From Bolinopsis microptera (taxonomy: Eukaryota; Ctenophora; Tentaculata; Lobata; Bolinopsidae): a stretch of DNA of 64,000 nt. The DNA is taken from NCBI RefSeq assembly GCF_026151205.1, contig NC_087082.1, positions 12,573,365 to 12,637,364 on the forward strand, in the 5' to 3' direction. Made by a program: the position numbers and the translations under genes. Of this stretch, positions 25,153 to 37,163 are shown piece after piece. The notes below the pieces were generated by a model. The model saw nothing but the letters and a program-made list of their open reading frames with translations, had not been told where the DNA came from and searched no databases. Each line of letters starts with the position of its first letter. The first letter of the stretch is position 1.

Positions 25153-25264
25153 GATAGGAAGAAGTCACTGTACAAAATATAAATGTAAATTGTAAATAAA
25201 TAAATCAAATCACATAAAAAAATGAAACGCAATCAAAATATAATCATTACACGAAATATACAAT

Positions 25265-25378
25265 GACAGAAGATAAAAGATAAGAGATAAAAGATAAAAG
25301 ATAAAAGATAAAAGATAAAAGATAAAAGATAAAAGATAAAAGATAAAAGATAAAAGATAAAAGATAAAGATAAAGATA
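25265..25378. repeat. 7-bp microsatellite (GATAAAA)n
   Basis: About 15 copies of GATAAAA, with an AGATAAGA variant at the left and GATAAA hexamers at the right end. Confidence 0.9.
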
Positions 25379-25447
25379 AAGAACAGAATGACATAATAAA
25401 ATAAAATCTCTGACATAATGAAATAAAATCATAAATAATAAATAAAA

Positions 25448-25657
25448 TCACTTCCGCTTACTCCTTCTTTTACCCTTCCCGCTAAAATCAGGTTCATTAA
25501 GATAAATCTTGATAAAATCTTCGTTGTCTTTTTTGAAATCGTCGTAATTTTCTAAAGTCTCAAGGATGGTGGAGACTATTACCAATGACTGTTGTACAGT
25601 CTCACCATCCTTTGGGAAGTATAATTTCTCCTCTCCATCTGAATGTCGTTTACTCAT
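25448..25657 (-). CDS. Hypothetical 69-aa protein with a basic C-terminus
   Basis: Small intact frame beginning MSKRHSDGEEK and ending GKGKRRSKRK. It is charged, with a short hydrophobic segment in the middle (VIVSTILETL) and a nuclear-localisation-like tail. I do not recognise a family. It lies between duplicated blocks Y' and Y on the same strand as the Pif1 fragment, so it may belong to that mobile unit or be a captured exon. No splice partner was identified, and chance cannot be excluded in 210 nt. Confidence 0.35.
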   Translation of the reverse strand: MSKRHSDGEEKLYFPKDGETVQQSLVIVSTILETLENYDDFKKDNEDFIKIYLNEPDFSGKGKRRSKRK

Positions 25658-25905
25658 TGTCTTAAATTAGTAAATAGTCTTAAATATAGATATCTATATT
25701 ATATTTATCTATATCATATAATAAAGTTCAATCACAAAGTTTATGAAATCATTTATGATACAAAAACTTACCAATAAAATAGGACATACACACCTTTCCA
25801 TCTATCACTTTCACTGTCATCGACATGTTATTCTTTGATTGTAAGGGTATTCGATAATTGAATTGTGATGTCATAAGTAGGTAATGTAATTGAACAATGG
25901 TAGTA

Positions 25906-26195
25906 GGCCCCTCACTGTCTCATTTAAAAGATCTGTTCATCAGACAAATTGATATTTTTACGTATGATTGAATTGTGAATTGTGATAGATAAAAAAGGAC
26001 ATTTTTGCTGAATAGTATGGGGAAAATGAAATATTTTATCAAAATCAAAGGACTCAACACTTGGGAAGTTGAGCGTAGATCCTAAATCAAATAGGTTAAT
26101 AAATGGATATTTATGTAGGTTGACAAAACGTTAATTCAAAATTATTATCATTATATGAAATTATTATATGAAAATTGATTGCTATGAAAATAAGT
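25906..26195. repeat. Block Y, immediately 3' of the Pif1 fragment
   Basis: Diverged direct copy of 24885-25152, ending a few bases before the stop codon of the helicase fragment. Confidence 0.65.
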
Positions 26196-26200
26196 AATAG

Positions 26201-26647
26201 CTAGTTATGAAGACAATCCTTGAACACGGGATTCTTTGCAATATTGCCCCGACTTGACAGCACCAAGATATCCTTAGGATCGTGTGTTCTTGACAAAGCG
26301 ACGCAAAGCTGTCCATGATTAAAACATTCGGACCTAAGGTCCAGTCCAACTATAGTGATGTCTTGTCCCTGAGCACGATTTATGGTCATGCTGTAACATG
26401 GCCGAACCGGAAATTGTTTTCTACGAAATATAATGCCGTTAGAAGCGTCTGTTGGTACCAGGGTTGTTCGTGGAATCAATATTATAGTTCCATTTTTGTT
26501 GAAGGCTTCAATTGTGTTTCTATGGAGACGTGACACAATGGCCCGTGTTCCATTAACCATAATTGGATGGTTAATATTGCGGAGAACAATAATAGGCGTC
26601 CCCACCTTCAACTTCAGTTTATGTGGTGGAAGTGAACCAATATTCAC
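26201..26647 (-). pseudogene. C-terminal fragment of a Pif1/Helitron-type helicase
   Basis: A 148-codon frame holds the C-terminal part of a Pif1-family superfamily 1B helicase: PPHKLKLKVGTPIIVLRN, a GTRAIV segment, a FPVRPCYSMTINRAQGQD motif (the conserved helicase motif V/VI region) and GQLCVALSRTHDPKDILVL. The Walker A/B motifs and everything upstream are missing, so it cannot be a functional helicase. Such C-termini occur in Helitron Rep-Hel proteins and in free-standing Pif1 expansions; flanking duplicated blocks favour a mobile-element origin. The frame itself has no internal stop. Confidence 0.75.
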
Positions 26648-26657
26648 AAAAAAGTAT

Positions 26658-26782
26658 CGATACTTTTTACTGCATCAAAATATTGCAATCACAAACAAAG
26701 TTATAAGAAGTCATAGCGTGAGCGTAAATGTGAGCTAGTTTTGAAATTATGACGTAGCATACAGCATAACAACGCGCGTTGT
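26658..26782. repeat. Block X, adjacent to the Pif1 fragment
   Basis: Copy of 24561-24698, sharing TACTTTTTACYGCATCAAAA and GTAGCATACAGCATAACA. Confidence 0.65.
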
Positions 26783-29700
26783 TAAGATGTTCTTGCTCGC
26801 GCACGTGCATTTTTATCATTGCTACGCAACAGCGCAGTAAACCTTTGCTAAAATAACGCCATTATTCTAACGATTATTTAACCTCACTTCCGACGTTAAT
26901 TATAAAAAATCTAAAGCCTAAATCAAAATTCTAAGAATGCTATAGCCTATTCCTATCTTTTTTCTACAACCCTGCTAAAAATGGCGAGGTTTCAACTCCA
27001 TTTGCGAGCTGGGTTTGGCTTCACCAGAGGGTCATTTTGAGGTCGATTTTCGGTGTTTTTTCTTCTATGTCCCCGTTGCCGGGGAAATTTCGTCAAGTTT
27101 AAAATATAGTATAGATAACGTCATTTGACAATTATTATCATTAATCTATAACATACAATCTAACTGTCTTGCTGAGGGGGAGTAGTAAACGCTTCACATT
27201 AAAATACAACATACAAAATTCAAAACCATCAACACGGTTAGTTGATATCATGGACAATTTGGTATACATCTATTTCGTTGTAATATCATTTGCTTTATCT
27301 TATATTAATACTATAATGAAGTACAGTAGGATATATGTTTCGAGAAAGAAAGGTTGGTCCGATTATTAACAAAAGTAAACAAAAGTCCATCAGGGACTCC
27401 GTGGAGTCGAAAAAGGTACACGGCCGCTGTCTGGTGCTGCTAGGCATTTATTGATCAAGATGTTTTATTGTATTGATTTATAATGATTCTATTGTTCGTG
27501 ACTAATCAAGTTCTAAGTGGAGGTATAAAGTGCTGTTTAAGATACTTCGTCATCTCATGTCCAGTATAATGATTAAGATATGTAGTATACAATGCAGTTT
27601 CAGTAGTTGACCCATGCAGTTAAGTCCGCCATAACTCACAATTGTTTAATCATCTGTCAATTGTCAAAGTCGTTGTATGTTTATTCGCTGAGATAGCAGT
27701 GAGATAAGTTGTTAGTGTTTACAAATGATTTTTTTGTAAATCTGTATGATAAAATGGTAAAGGAATAATTTTACTTTTGATAATGGATGTCAACTATACT
27801 TTTAACTACAGCAGAGTAAAAGTAAAATCCTGCTGAAATCAATGTTATTCATTAAAAGTTAATCTATTTTGTAAGTCTCATCTTTGTAAAAGTGTACTAA
27901 AGTTATGTGTTTGATTTAATATCCCCCAAGAGTTCATCATCGACTACTACTTCTAAAAACTCAACCTTGTCAATATTTTCAAATCAAAGTAGAACCTGTC
28001 AGTTGAACAAATTTTCATAACAATATGCTTTGGCCGTTGCATGTGTTGCATAAACATTATTGTACCAGACCATTGTCAGCAGATTTTATGTAAAGGCGCC
28101 AATGTCCAACCAAAGATTTATCCACTGCCAATATAGTTTTAAGAAAATGACTTAGTAGGGTGCTATTTGGCTGGATAACTAGCATACATATGCATAATAC
28201 AGCTATATCATGTTACTATAGCTCCAAAATAAATAAATTGCTCTAATTTTAAATTTTAAGTTATTTAAGATCAATCTTCTCAATTTTATGATTTAAGAAT
28301 TATCTTTTACCCTAACTATGATCTGGTGGCATTCCATACTTAACTAAAATTCAACTTTGAACTATCAGATTATTAGTAACAACAAAATTATAGTTATTAT
28401 ATATATTAAGACATGCATTTTGCTGTGTGTTTCCAATATTAGAGTTTATGATATGTATTGATTGAATGATTGGTAATTAATTTAACTATTGTTTTATTAA
28501 AATTTTATTTTATTATTAGTCGATAACTATTTTATATATGCGAGGAACGAAAATAGCAGCTAAAATGTCTGGTAAAAGAGGTGAGGAATATGCTCACCTG
28601 ATAGGCTTCATAAGAATTATACGTCGCTTCTTTCTACTTCAGAGCGTTCTCTCATAGTTGTTCTCTTATAGTTGTTCGAGAGTTCAGGGAAAAAGCTGTC
28701 AAAGAAGCTCATTTGGGATTCATCCTGTTTAATCTCATTCCATCTTGCGAATCATATGACTGTTAAAATTCTTGGTATTAAATGAAATTTTGGATTACTT
28801 AAATCAAATTATCAGACTGTATAGTATTTATTGGCTGCATACAATTTATCTATTGCCATCAAAAATGTTAAACTGAAACTTCTGTTAGAAACTTTAAATA
28901 CGATACAAATATAATCATAAAAAATACCCCATTATCTAGCTGAATGAAACTCACTGGGAAGATGATAATTAATATTAGGTAACAGCAGGCCAACCTTATG
29001 GTATTTTGCCCTCTCATTATCTCCTCCCTTGTGGCAAAGGAGGAAATTGGCAGAGGGGAAAGATGAAATTCTGATGTTAGGAAAACAAAAACCAGTAATT
29101 GATTTAGAAAAACATTAGAGGTAAAACGTAATTTAATCAGCATATTATCTTAAAACGATATTTTTGTCATGCACAGATGTTTGGGACTGGAAAATTTAAT
29201 GGTAAAATTTTGCCTATTTACCTTTTTCTTAAAGATAAAATTTGTGATACCACCCAAGAATTGTCCAATCTGTGATGGATTTCAAGAGACTTGTCAATAA
29301 GGGGTCATTCACATATTATTACGTTATCAATATTTTAGCAATTTTAACCCCCCTCCCCCCTCCGTAATCAACCGTAATCAAGACCCAACACCCCCCTCCT
29401 GACAGCAATATTACGTAATCATGGCCTGACCCCCCACCCCCCCCCCCCCCCCCCTTTGACTTGTTTCCCTGGAAATCATTTTTCTTTACGTTTCATGCTA
29501 CCCTGATCATGATGAGCCGAAATCATTGTTATGATATCCGGCCAAGCACCTTTCAAACTACTTACTTAGGCAGCCGGATTAAATAGGGCCGGGGGGCCGA
29601 TGGCATAAAATGGAGAATTCTATGCCATTTTAAGATTTAAAAATGGAAGCATAAAAGCAGTGGATTACACGTGTAAATTGTAATAGTCAAAGTAGTTCAG

Positions 29701-29876
29701 CAGTAGGAACGGTGATGTCATTGTATTAATTATAAACAATGTAAGCTCAATAATATTCATGTCATATATATGCTCTACTGAAATTTTGGTCTGCATTTAA
29801 GTCAAGTCAGTTTAGAATAAGACACCAAATTTAGTTAAATTCAACAGCTGTGTAATAGGTTATTTCACATAGATCA
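26783..29876. other. Intergenic region upstream of NAGK
   Basis: AT-rich, no gene recognised. ATGTCTGGTAAAAGAG at 28567 is followed by a donor-like GTGAGG but has no partner exon. Poly-C tracts and a GGGGTCATTCACATATTA motif (also near 62805) lie at 29300-29450, and a fragment of the dispersed composite repeat lies at 29505-29640. Confidence 0.4.
29300..29645. repeat. Poly-C tracts and fragment of the ATGGCATAAAATGG repeat family
   Basis: Contains ATTACGTAATCA motifs in both orientations, an interrupted C tract at 29428-29453, then ATGATGAGCCGAAATCAT, GGCCAAGCACCTT and GGCATAAAATGGAGAATT, matching landmarks of the 41-46 kb composite repeat in the same order. Confidence 0.6.
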
Positions 29877-32800
29877 ATGCCTCGACTTTACGGTGGAGTG
29901 GATGGGGGTGGAGGTAGCTCCAGTTTTTCTGTCCTCGACGAAAATGGAAAAGTTGTCGCTCAAAGTGAGGGTGAATGTACTAATCAGTGGGTGAGTTAAA
30001 AAAACATTGTTGCCTAATTTCGATATGTTTAAAATTGAAAAGGTTTAGCTATCAGACTGAGCATGATATCAGCTGTAGTCTGTACTATAATTTTGGAAAA
30101 TCATCAATTCATCAATTCTTACCTGCAGTAGTATAGCTTAGTATTAAAACCATTTCCCCTCATTTATAAGTGCTTGTGGTACTTAGTGATAAAATGATGT
30201 AATGATCGTTTCAGTGCACCCGTTTTTGAAAACTAAATATCACTGGTTGAACAGATCATGATATCTTTACTTAGCATCCCATTTATAATCAAATTATATT
30301 AAATATCCATCTTTAAGGAGCCATCGAATGATTTTATGTCATTGAACAGATTCAATTTCTAAAGTGATTTTCCTTGTAGGTAGAGATAGGTAGAGAGTAG
30401 ATAGGTACAGAACAGCTTTGAAAAGCTTTGTCGTTACCTCTATAATTTCAGCTAGTAGGGATAGATAAAGTGCTAGAAAGTGTAGAAGAAATGTGGAAAA
30501 AAGCATTTGAAAGCAAATCAATGGAACCAGTGCAACTAGAGGGGCTAGTAAGTATTAATATGGCTGTTTGCCAAATTCTTTTTTCGATATAGAACCTAAT
30601 TCCTACCATCAGGACTCATGAGGATGGGTATATAAGTTTTGTGACCGAACTCCTTTGGCCTATTTCCTTAAAATTAAATAAGCACAATTCATATTAAGTT
30701 AGCATCAATGTAAAATATCGGTATTCCGTACCTTCATAGTTTAAATTTTATTCGCAGAGATTGGGTAGTCGTTTTACCTGCATCACTCGAGTATTTTCAA
30801 TTTTGTGTAACGTGAACAAAATGGATCCACGATTGAATTTAAACTGGCCTCTTATTACAGCAGAACATCGATTTACCGCGCCTCAATTTACTGCAAGCCC
30901 CAGTTTGCTCATTGCTGTTGCAATTTCCTTTCCCCAAATGGGGGCTCAAAATCCATCAAAACCCTGATTTGGCAGCTTTCTCTTTTCCCCTGCGGAAATT
31001 TAGGTTTATACTGTATTTTTTTCCTTTGCGGGTGATTGAGCCAGCTAGAAATTGCCACGTTCTGGCTAGTTCCAGCATGTTCTGGATAACTTTCTAATTT
31101 AATTTCATTTTCATTCGTCGAATGGCTGTGGTGTCCGATGTCATAACAAAAGCTGAGTACTAGTCCAATTCGTAGCCATATTAGAGAGGTTCTTAGCGGC
31201 TTGTCGGGGCTATTCTCGCGGTGACTTATCTCATCACATCTAAATATAATAATGATTATCAAAATTGTAGAAACATTTTACATTTATTTTAGGGATTATC
31301 TCTGTCGGGGGTGGAGGCGACCCATGTGAAGGAGGAGATTATCGAGAAGATGAAAACAAGGTACTCTCATGTTACTAAGAAAACTATCCCTGTTAATGAC
31401 AGTTGTGGAGCTGTCTTCACCGCATTCAAACATGGTAATTACACGGTAATTGCACACGTGCTCTAAGAAATGAAACTGAATTTAGATTTCAAAACTTCTG
31501 ACTGAATTATTTTGTAACATCTACTAGCTGAAATACTACATCTAACACTAATCTTGACGATGGTTAGGAAAGTTTCTTATCAGGAAGTTTCTTGTCAGGT
31601 AGTTTCTTATCAGTAAATATTTTGATTTTTTAAATACCACCGACATAACCACTGACATAATTTTAAATAAATTTACTAAAAACCCAGGTGGCATAGTGAT
31701 AATAGCAGGAACAGGATCCAACTGTCAGCTTATATCATCGGATCTGGTTCAGCATGGGTGTGGGGGTTGGGGTCATCTTCTAGGTGAAAAGGGTAGCGGT
31801 AAGTTTAATCGTTTGCAGCATCGATTATGTAGTCTAACATACAACTTTTACCTGTATCAAACATCACTTTTGCTATGTATACCACGAATCATACTGCTGA
31901 AAAATGAATTGAATAGAATATTTATATTAATCAACTAGTATGTATATAGTTTTAAACTAATTACAACACTACAAATCTATTACATTTATTGAGAATTATG
32001 TAATGTAACGCGATGGAAGTATTTTAAGCGGGCATATCTTGTCCAAACCCAGGATACATGACATAAAAGATTCGTTTTAACTTGTTTGCATGAAAAGCAT
32101 TAATAGTTCTTCTTCCGAAAATGTTGGCAACTGAACCCATTTTAATTCAGCGTACTCGATAGCACACAGACTTGTAAAAGCAGTGTTTGATGACCTGGAC
32201 TGCTTTGAAGAGCCTGCCTATAACACTGATGTGGGTAGGAAACTGGTGTGGGAGTATTTTGGAGTTGATGATCAGATGAATATGTTGCAGTTTTATTACA
32301 CTAAGTTTGAGAAGGCTCACATTGCTGGTCTTACGAATAAAATATCAAAGGTAAAATGGGTTATTTTAGAATTTAAGGGTTGAACATTTTCTGGGATATT
32401 TTTGTTTTACATTATAAAAATTGTCACTTAACTGGCATATATGATATAAATTAATGAAATGTAAGCTTAACACTTAACAGTGCATGAAATAATGTTAGAA
32501 ATATAAAATATTATATATACGTAATATTTTATATTTTATATTATATATAATTTTTATATAAAATAAATATCAAACTGTTTGATCAGGTTGCAAGAGAACA
32601 AAAGGATCCGTTACTGTTATCATGTTTTGAGTTGGCAGGAGCACAATATGCCAAGATGCTTACTGGAGTCATTAAACGTTACAGGTTCGCATTTAAGAGG
32701 AAATTAATATTATATGCTGTTGTCAAGTAAAAGTTGCAGTTTTGGGGTGCATTTTATTTATGAAGATTGTATGAAATTGCCACTCACGTTTTTATCTAGA

Positions 32801-33897
32801 CGGTACGTAATTAATAATTATTGCCGTCAAATTCTGGCATAATCTAGCCCTCACTTTATAGATGATAGTTATAACAGTGTGGTGACTGACAGTTATTGAT
32901 TTATTTGGTTGGTCGAGCTACTGCAAGCTGATTTGTCAATTACTGTCACGTGTAAAAGCAATCACAACCCCCGCCCCCCCCCCACGATTAACACCCGCTA
33001 ATCTAAGGAAGGAGAAAGGCGAGGATTACAGAGGACCTGATGAGTATATAGACGTGGTGTGTATGGGAGGAGTATTCGAGTCTTGGGACCTTCTCGAACT
33101 AGGTAAATATATTATATCTGTTATTTTGTTCTAGAACTTCTAGAACTCCTGGAACTAGGAAAATATATCAATATCATATCTGTTATTTTGTTCTAGAACT
33201 TCTAGAACTTCTGGAACTAGGTAAAAATATCATATCTGTTATTTTGTTCTAGAACTTCTAGAACTCCTGGAACTAGGTAAATATATCAATATCATATCTG
33301 TTATTTTGTTCTAGAACTTCTAGAACTTCTGGAACTAGGTAAATATATCATATCTGTTATTTTGTTCTAGAACTTCTAGAACTCCTGGAACTAGGTAAAT
33401 ATATCAATATCATATCTGTTATTTTGTTCTAGAACTTCTAGAACTTCTGGAACTAGGTAAATATATCATATCTGTTATTTTGTTCTAGAACTTCTAGAAC
33501 TTTTGGGACTTCTGGGACATGGTAAATATGGTAAATATAATAATATTATATTACTCTCCTCCATAACTAATAGAACATTTTTCTGTTTAGTCACTATTTT
33601 GGGTATTTCTGTAACCCTGTAAATCCAGCCTCCTCAAATATTATTATATTAATATTAACTCATCATATTCCTCGAAATTATCACACGTTATTCTCAAAGG
33701 AAATAAAAATCAAACTTGAATAGTTCTCTCACCCAGGGTTCAGGGACCAGTTCAACCAACAATCTTACATTACAAAAGTTCGCCTGTACCGTCTTGAAGC
33801 TTGTGGATCCTTGGGAGCGGCTAGATTATGTGATCCCCGCTTAGAACTCGATTACAACAAGAATACCCGGCTATTTTGTGAGATTGTTAAAAAATAA
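29877..33897 (+). CDS. NAGK: N-acetyl-D-glucosamine kinase, complete, 8 coding exons
   Basis: Exons: 29877-29990, 30452-30547, 31293-31434, 31688-31798, 32151-32350, 32587-32684, 33008-33102, 33737-33897. Total 1017 nt, 338 aa (human 344), phases consistent, TAA at 33895. The enzyme phosphorylates salvaged GlcNAc at O6 with ATP in the cytosol, feeding UDP-GlcNAc synthesis. Seen: N-terminal phosphate loop [15 protein letters not shown]; catalytic Asp at 106 in VNDSCG (human Asp107); ATP-site [30 protein letters not shown]-terminal [10 protein letters not shown]. It belongs to the ASKHA/ROK-like BadF family. Two oddities: the intron after residue 285 carries a tandem array of potential 24-nt mini-exons, and the acceptor of exon 7 (CTAATCTAAG) has a weak pyrimidine tract. 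No TATA box was recognised. Confidence 0.95.
33110..33526 (+). repeat. Alternating 62/56-bp tandem array with in-frame mini-exons (NAGK intron 7)
   Basis: Seven units begin their exon-like part at 33135, 33197, 33253, 33315, 33371, 33433 and 33489, spaced strictly 62, 56, 62, 56, 62, 56 (a 118-bp higher-order unit). Each has TTATTTTGTTCTAG, then 24 nt, then usually AG|GTAAAT. The unit resembles the end of exon 7 (CTCGAACTAG|GTAAAT) plus intron start, so it probably arose by duplicating that exon-intron boundary. Units 2-6 have intact GT donors; unit 1 has GA; unit 7 is 33 nt with a GT donor. All lengths are multiples of three, and in the exon-7 phase they read ELLELLEL without stop. Confidence 0.95.
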
Positions 33898-35479
33898 GAT
33901 CGGACTTAGGAATAGGATACGATTAAAATTGTTTTTATTATTGGCTTTTGAGGATAGTATGTAAAGTAGATGTGATTGAAGTAAAGATATTATGTAATAT
34001 ACATATATGTATAATAGATGTCCGAATGTTATGTTTATTCTTTAGCGTATGTTATATTTATTCTAGAAAATTTGGTGTTTTTTTGAAGGTTTTACCGAAC
34101 ATTGTTTCGAAAGAAGATTAATTTCAGTAAAGTATTCTTGTGTTATTACCCAACCTCATTTATATATTGGTCGGATTTGGGTTGGGTTTCGGTCGGATTT
34201 GGTCGGGTTTTGGTTGGGTGTTGGTTGGGATTAGTTAATTTAAAATCGAATAGTTGGGCTCTTTTCAGTCAGAATAACGTTATTTAGGTTCTTAATTTGT
34301 TTAAATCAAAGAAATTTCCCATTTAGAGTCTGACAGCGATCGCGTTTATCTCAATGTTGATCAATTAACTAATGGCATTATCAGTACTTACACTATCTAC
34401 AAATTAAGTTGTCTGATTAAGTTTTTTTTTGAAATCTCGTAGATCTCGTAAGGCCGAGTGTGAGTTTTTAATTTTGGTTGAAACTTTAAGAACTGACAAA
34501 AGGTAAAATCCTGACAAAGAAAGTTCTCAACACTTCGTGCTCGGGGTTGGTAATGGCACAATTTATCCTTATTATTTGTAAAACCAGATGTCTTAGTGAA
34601 AACCATGACCTACCGGGCCGAGGTCATTTCCCCCCAAATGACGGCTTATTTTACATATAACGTGAACAATCAAAACCCCCAGTTTTCTGTAAACCCTAAT
34701 TTACCGCAGCATTTCTCTTCCTCGAAACTCTGTGGTAAATTGGAGTTAAACTGCCCTTTGTTTTTCGTATGGGCTTAGTTTGAGCTATCGTATGTATAAT
34801 CTTTCAAGAACGCAGAAAATACGTGCGATCTCTGCTCGACTCAAATCCGTCAAATTTTATTAAAACAAACTTAAGATATTATCAAATAAGATATGATGAC
34901 TAATTTATTGATTTTTAGTTTTTACGCAATCGGAATATAGTGTTTGTGTGGGATTTTAAGTTAATTAGATTGATTTTAAGATACCACTGCACATTTAACA
35001 ATTTGATTGACCTTTTAGACCAAGACCAAACTTAAATTTGTAGAATGACATTAACATATAATTTTTACAGTTAATATATAACTGCATGTTAGTTTGTATT
35101 TAGTTCTTTGTAGAGATTTATGAGCTTTTTTCTCGATGTAAAACAAAAATGAAACATTCATTATAGCTGCATGGTTTCACTTAAAATAACAACAATTTCT
35201 ATTTCTCACTACATACGGGTGCCAAAAAAATACACTCAATGAATTTAGGCTACATGTTATGCACACCGGCTATCTTTAAAAGCTACACAGCAAACCAAAA
35301 TGGCATGTTTAGAACTAGTCTTCCAGATAAAAATCAATAATTTTTAAAAACATTCAAAAAGAACCATAAAATGAAGCATAAAATGACCTGAAAAAGGCAG
35401 TTAAAACATTATTTTGAAGGTCGCGAGTCTACCCATCTACAGTTTTAGTGAGTTGTAACTAAGACATTCTGCACCACAT
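33898..35479. other. Intergenic region, NAGK 3' flank
   Basis: No gene recognised. A short GGTCGGATTTGGGTTGGG-like degenerate tandem stretch lies at 34168-34232. Confidence 0.4.
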
Positions 35480-36020
35480 CTACCACCGTCGGAAGCGGGT
35501 ATCGTAGACTGCAGTTCTTCCTCGTTTACGGTTCCCTTTCCCGTTTTCTCCTCGCTTTTTTACGTCGGTCTCATCCTTTTCTGTCTTATCCTTGTTCTCC
35601 ATCATGAAGTCTTCGTTACTTCCTGATCCCTCCGCAGTTTCGCCTATGGAATGAAAAAAGTGAGCTGGTTTTAAAGAGAACACTGCCTGCTCAGTTCTCA
35701 GGTTCAGTTATTTCGGCCATTTATCGGGTGTACAATCCCTTATGTAGGGCTTTATATCCCCTAATATATAAGTATTGTATAATTATAATGTAGGACGGAA
35801 TTATCTGAAGACTTGTAACTTTAGGCTAACATCAAATCATGTCAACCTCCATAAACTGTATCATTCAGTAAAAATGAAACATGTTTTCAAGTTTAAAGTT
35901 GTGAAATGCTAAACAACGAAAAAATGTGGTAGTTCCAACTCATGAAACTCTCAAAAACTAACCTGATGACACTGTTACGAGAACCAAAACCAAAGCAGAT
36001 ATGAGTATGAATAGTTTCAT
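35480..36020 (-). CDS. Secreted dibasic-processed peptide precursor B (73 aa, ends RRW)
   Basis: Exon 1 is 36020-35963, exon 2 is 35643-35480, joined in phase 1 (222 nt with stop). Residues 1-19 (MKLFILISALVLVLVTVSS) form a textbook signal peptide. An acidic, serine-rich spacer follows, then two basic cleavage sites, KKR and RKR. Prohormone convertase cleavage would release GENGKGN and a C-terminal cationic 13-mer, GRTAVYDTRFRRW, followed directly by the stop. There are no cysteines and no C-terminal Gly for amidation. The neighbouring gene at 36721-37163 has the same exon plan, phase and RRW end, so the two are tandem paralogues. Role is unknown; a neuropeptide/hormone or antimicrobial peptide precursor is the best guess from architecture. 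Confidence 0.75.
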
Positions 36021-36720
36021 CACTACCTAGTGTACCCTTGCTACAAATGGAGAGAACAGTTAAAACAAATGATAACCACTGCACTGAGTACAAGTTAGTA
36101 ACTGTGCTGTTTAAATAATCGTATATTATATTCTATGAGTTATACCGGTATTGTAAATATGCGCTTCATCAAACTCAGCTACTTAAAGTGAATTTTGATA
36201 AAGTGCTTTATAAGATATTATCCAATCATGCAGTATTGTTTAATGATTTAGTTGGTCGGAATATTCAATAAATTAAGTCACGTGACCTCAGCTAGCAGGA
36301 CATTATTGTAAATTGATCCTGTTATAAGATTCGTTAGGTTGCGAGAAGGAGGCCTATCATATTACAACTAGTTTCAAGTGAGTGATGGGTTACCTTTTCC
36401 TTTTCAGCCTTGTAATGTCATGCCTGCCCTTTTTTGTTTAGATTTGAAAGTTGAATGTACTGCTACGAATTCCTTAGGTCCAAAAATTGATACTTGAATT
36501 CTTCGCAATCCATAGTCATTGGAAATAGCCTTAAATCACACTGCTTACGGAAAATAAAAAACAACATATCAATAAAGTAATTATAGGGAATTATAAACAA
36601 TAATTAATATGATTATTGCTCGCATTTTTCGGGCATCCATCAAAAAGTTCATCCCGCCTCGAACTGGGAATAGTGGAGCTGAAGAGAGCTCCCTCCGTTA
36701 AGATACCCTCATAATACTCT
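36021..36720. other. Spacer between the two peptide genes
   Basis: 700 bp, AT-rich; presumably the promoter of precursor B and 3' end of precursor A. No clear motif or repeat seen. Confidence 0.4.
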
Positions 36721-37163
36721 CTACCATCTTCTCAACCTGTGTTTATTCTTCTTGTTGTTCGCTGAAGATCGTTTAACTACATTCAGAAATTCTTCTCCGT
36801 CCTCAGCATCTTCTAATCCAGCATCTTCCTCAAGTTCGAGCTTCTCGTCCAAATCCTCTTCGGTGTCAGCTGAAATAGAACATTGTGCTAGTAAGTGGGC
36901 TTTTAGTAGAAAATGATGAATATAACTGAGCATGCGTGTCACATAGCTATGTTTGTCATAACGAAATTGGCTAAAAAATTTGTATATTATTCATTTGAAA
37001 GAAACAGTATCGATTGACCGGAGATGATCCCTTTGTCACATAACAACAAGTCCATAAAAATATTTTATAAAATACAATATTAACCCATATCTAAAATGAA
37101 ATACTAACCAGCTGCAACTGTGAAGAGAGCGATAAGAGATAGTGATAAGAGGAAAACCTTCAT
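36721..37163 (-). CDS. Secreted dibasic-processed peptide precursor A (67 aa, ends RRW)
   Basis: Exon 1 is 37163-37109, exon 2 is 36869-36721, joined in phase 1 (204 nt with stop). The N-terminus MKVFLLSLSLIALFTVAA is a signal peptide. It is followed by a strongly acidic propeptide (DTEEDLDEKLELEEDAGLE and more), a VVKR site, and a cationic C-terminal 15-mer SSANNKKNKHRLRRW ending at the stop. An acidic pro-region balancing a cationic C-terminal peptide is typical of antimicrobial and some neuropeptide precursors. It is paralogous to precursor B by exon plan, intron phase, signal peptide and RRW terminus, although the middle has diverged almost completely. Family not recognised. Confidence 0.75.

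Noticed and set aside
25210-25451. Hydrophobic repeat-rich minus-strand ORFs
   Set aside because: They translate the GATAAAA microsatellite and are not membrane proteins.
28567-28590. Possible first exon (ATGTCTGGTAAAAGAG plus donor)
   Set aside because: Only five codons and no downstream exon could be linked; NAGK begins with its own ATG at 29877.
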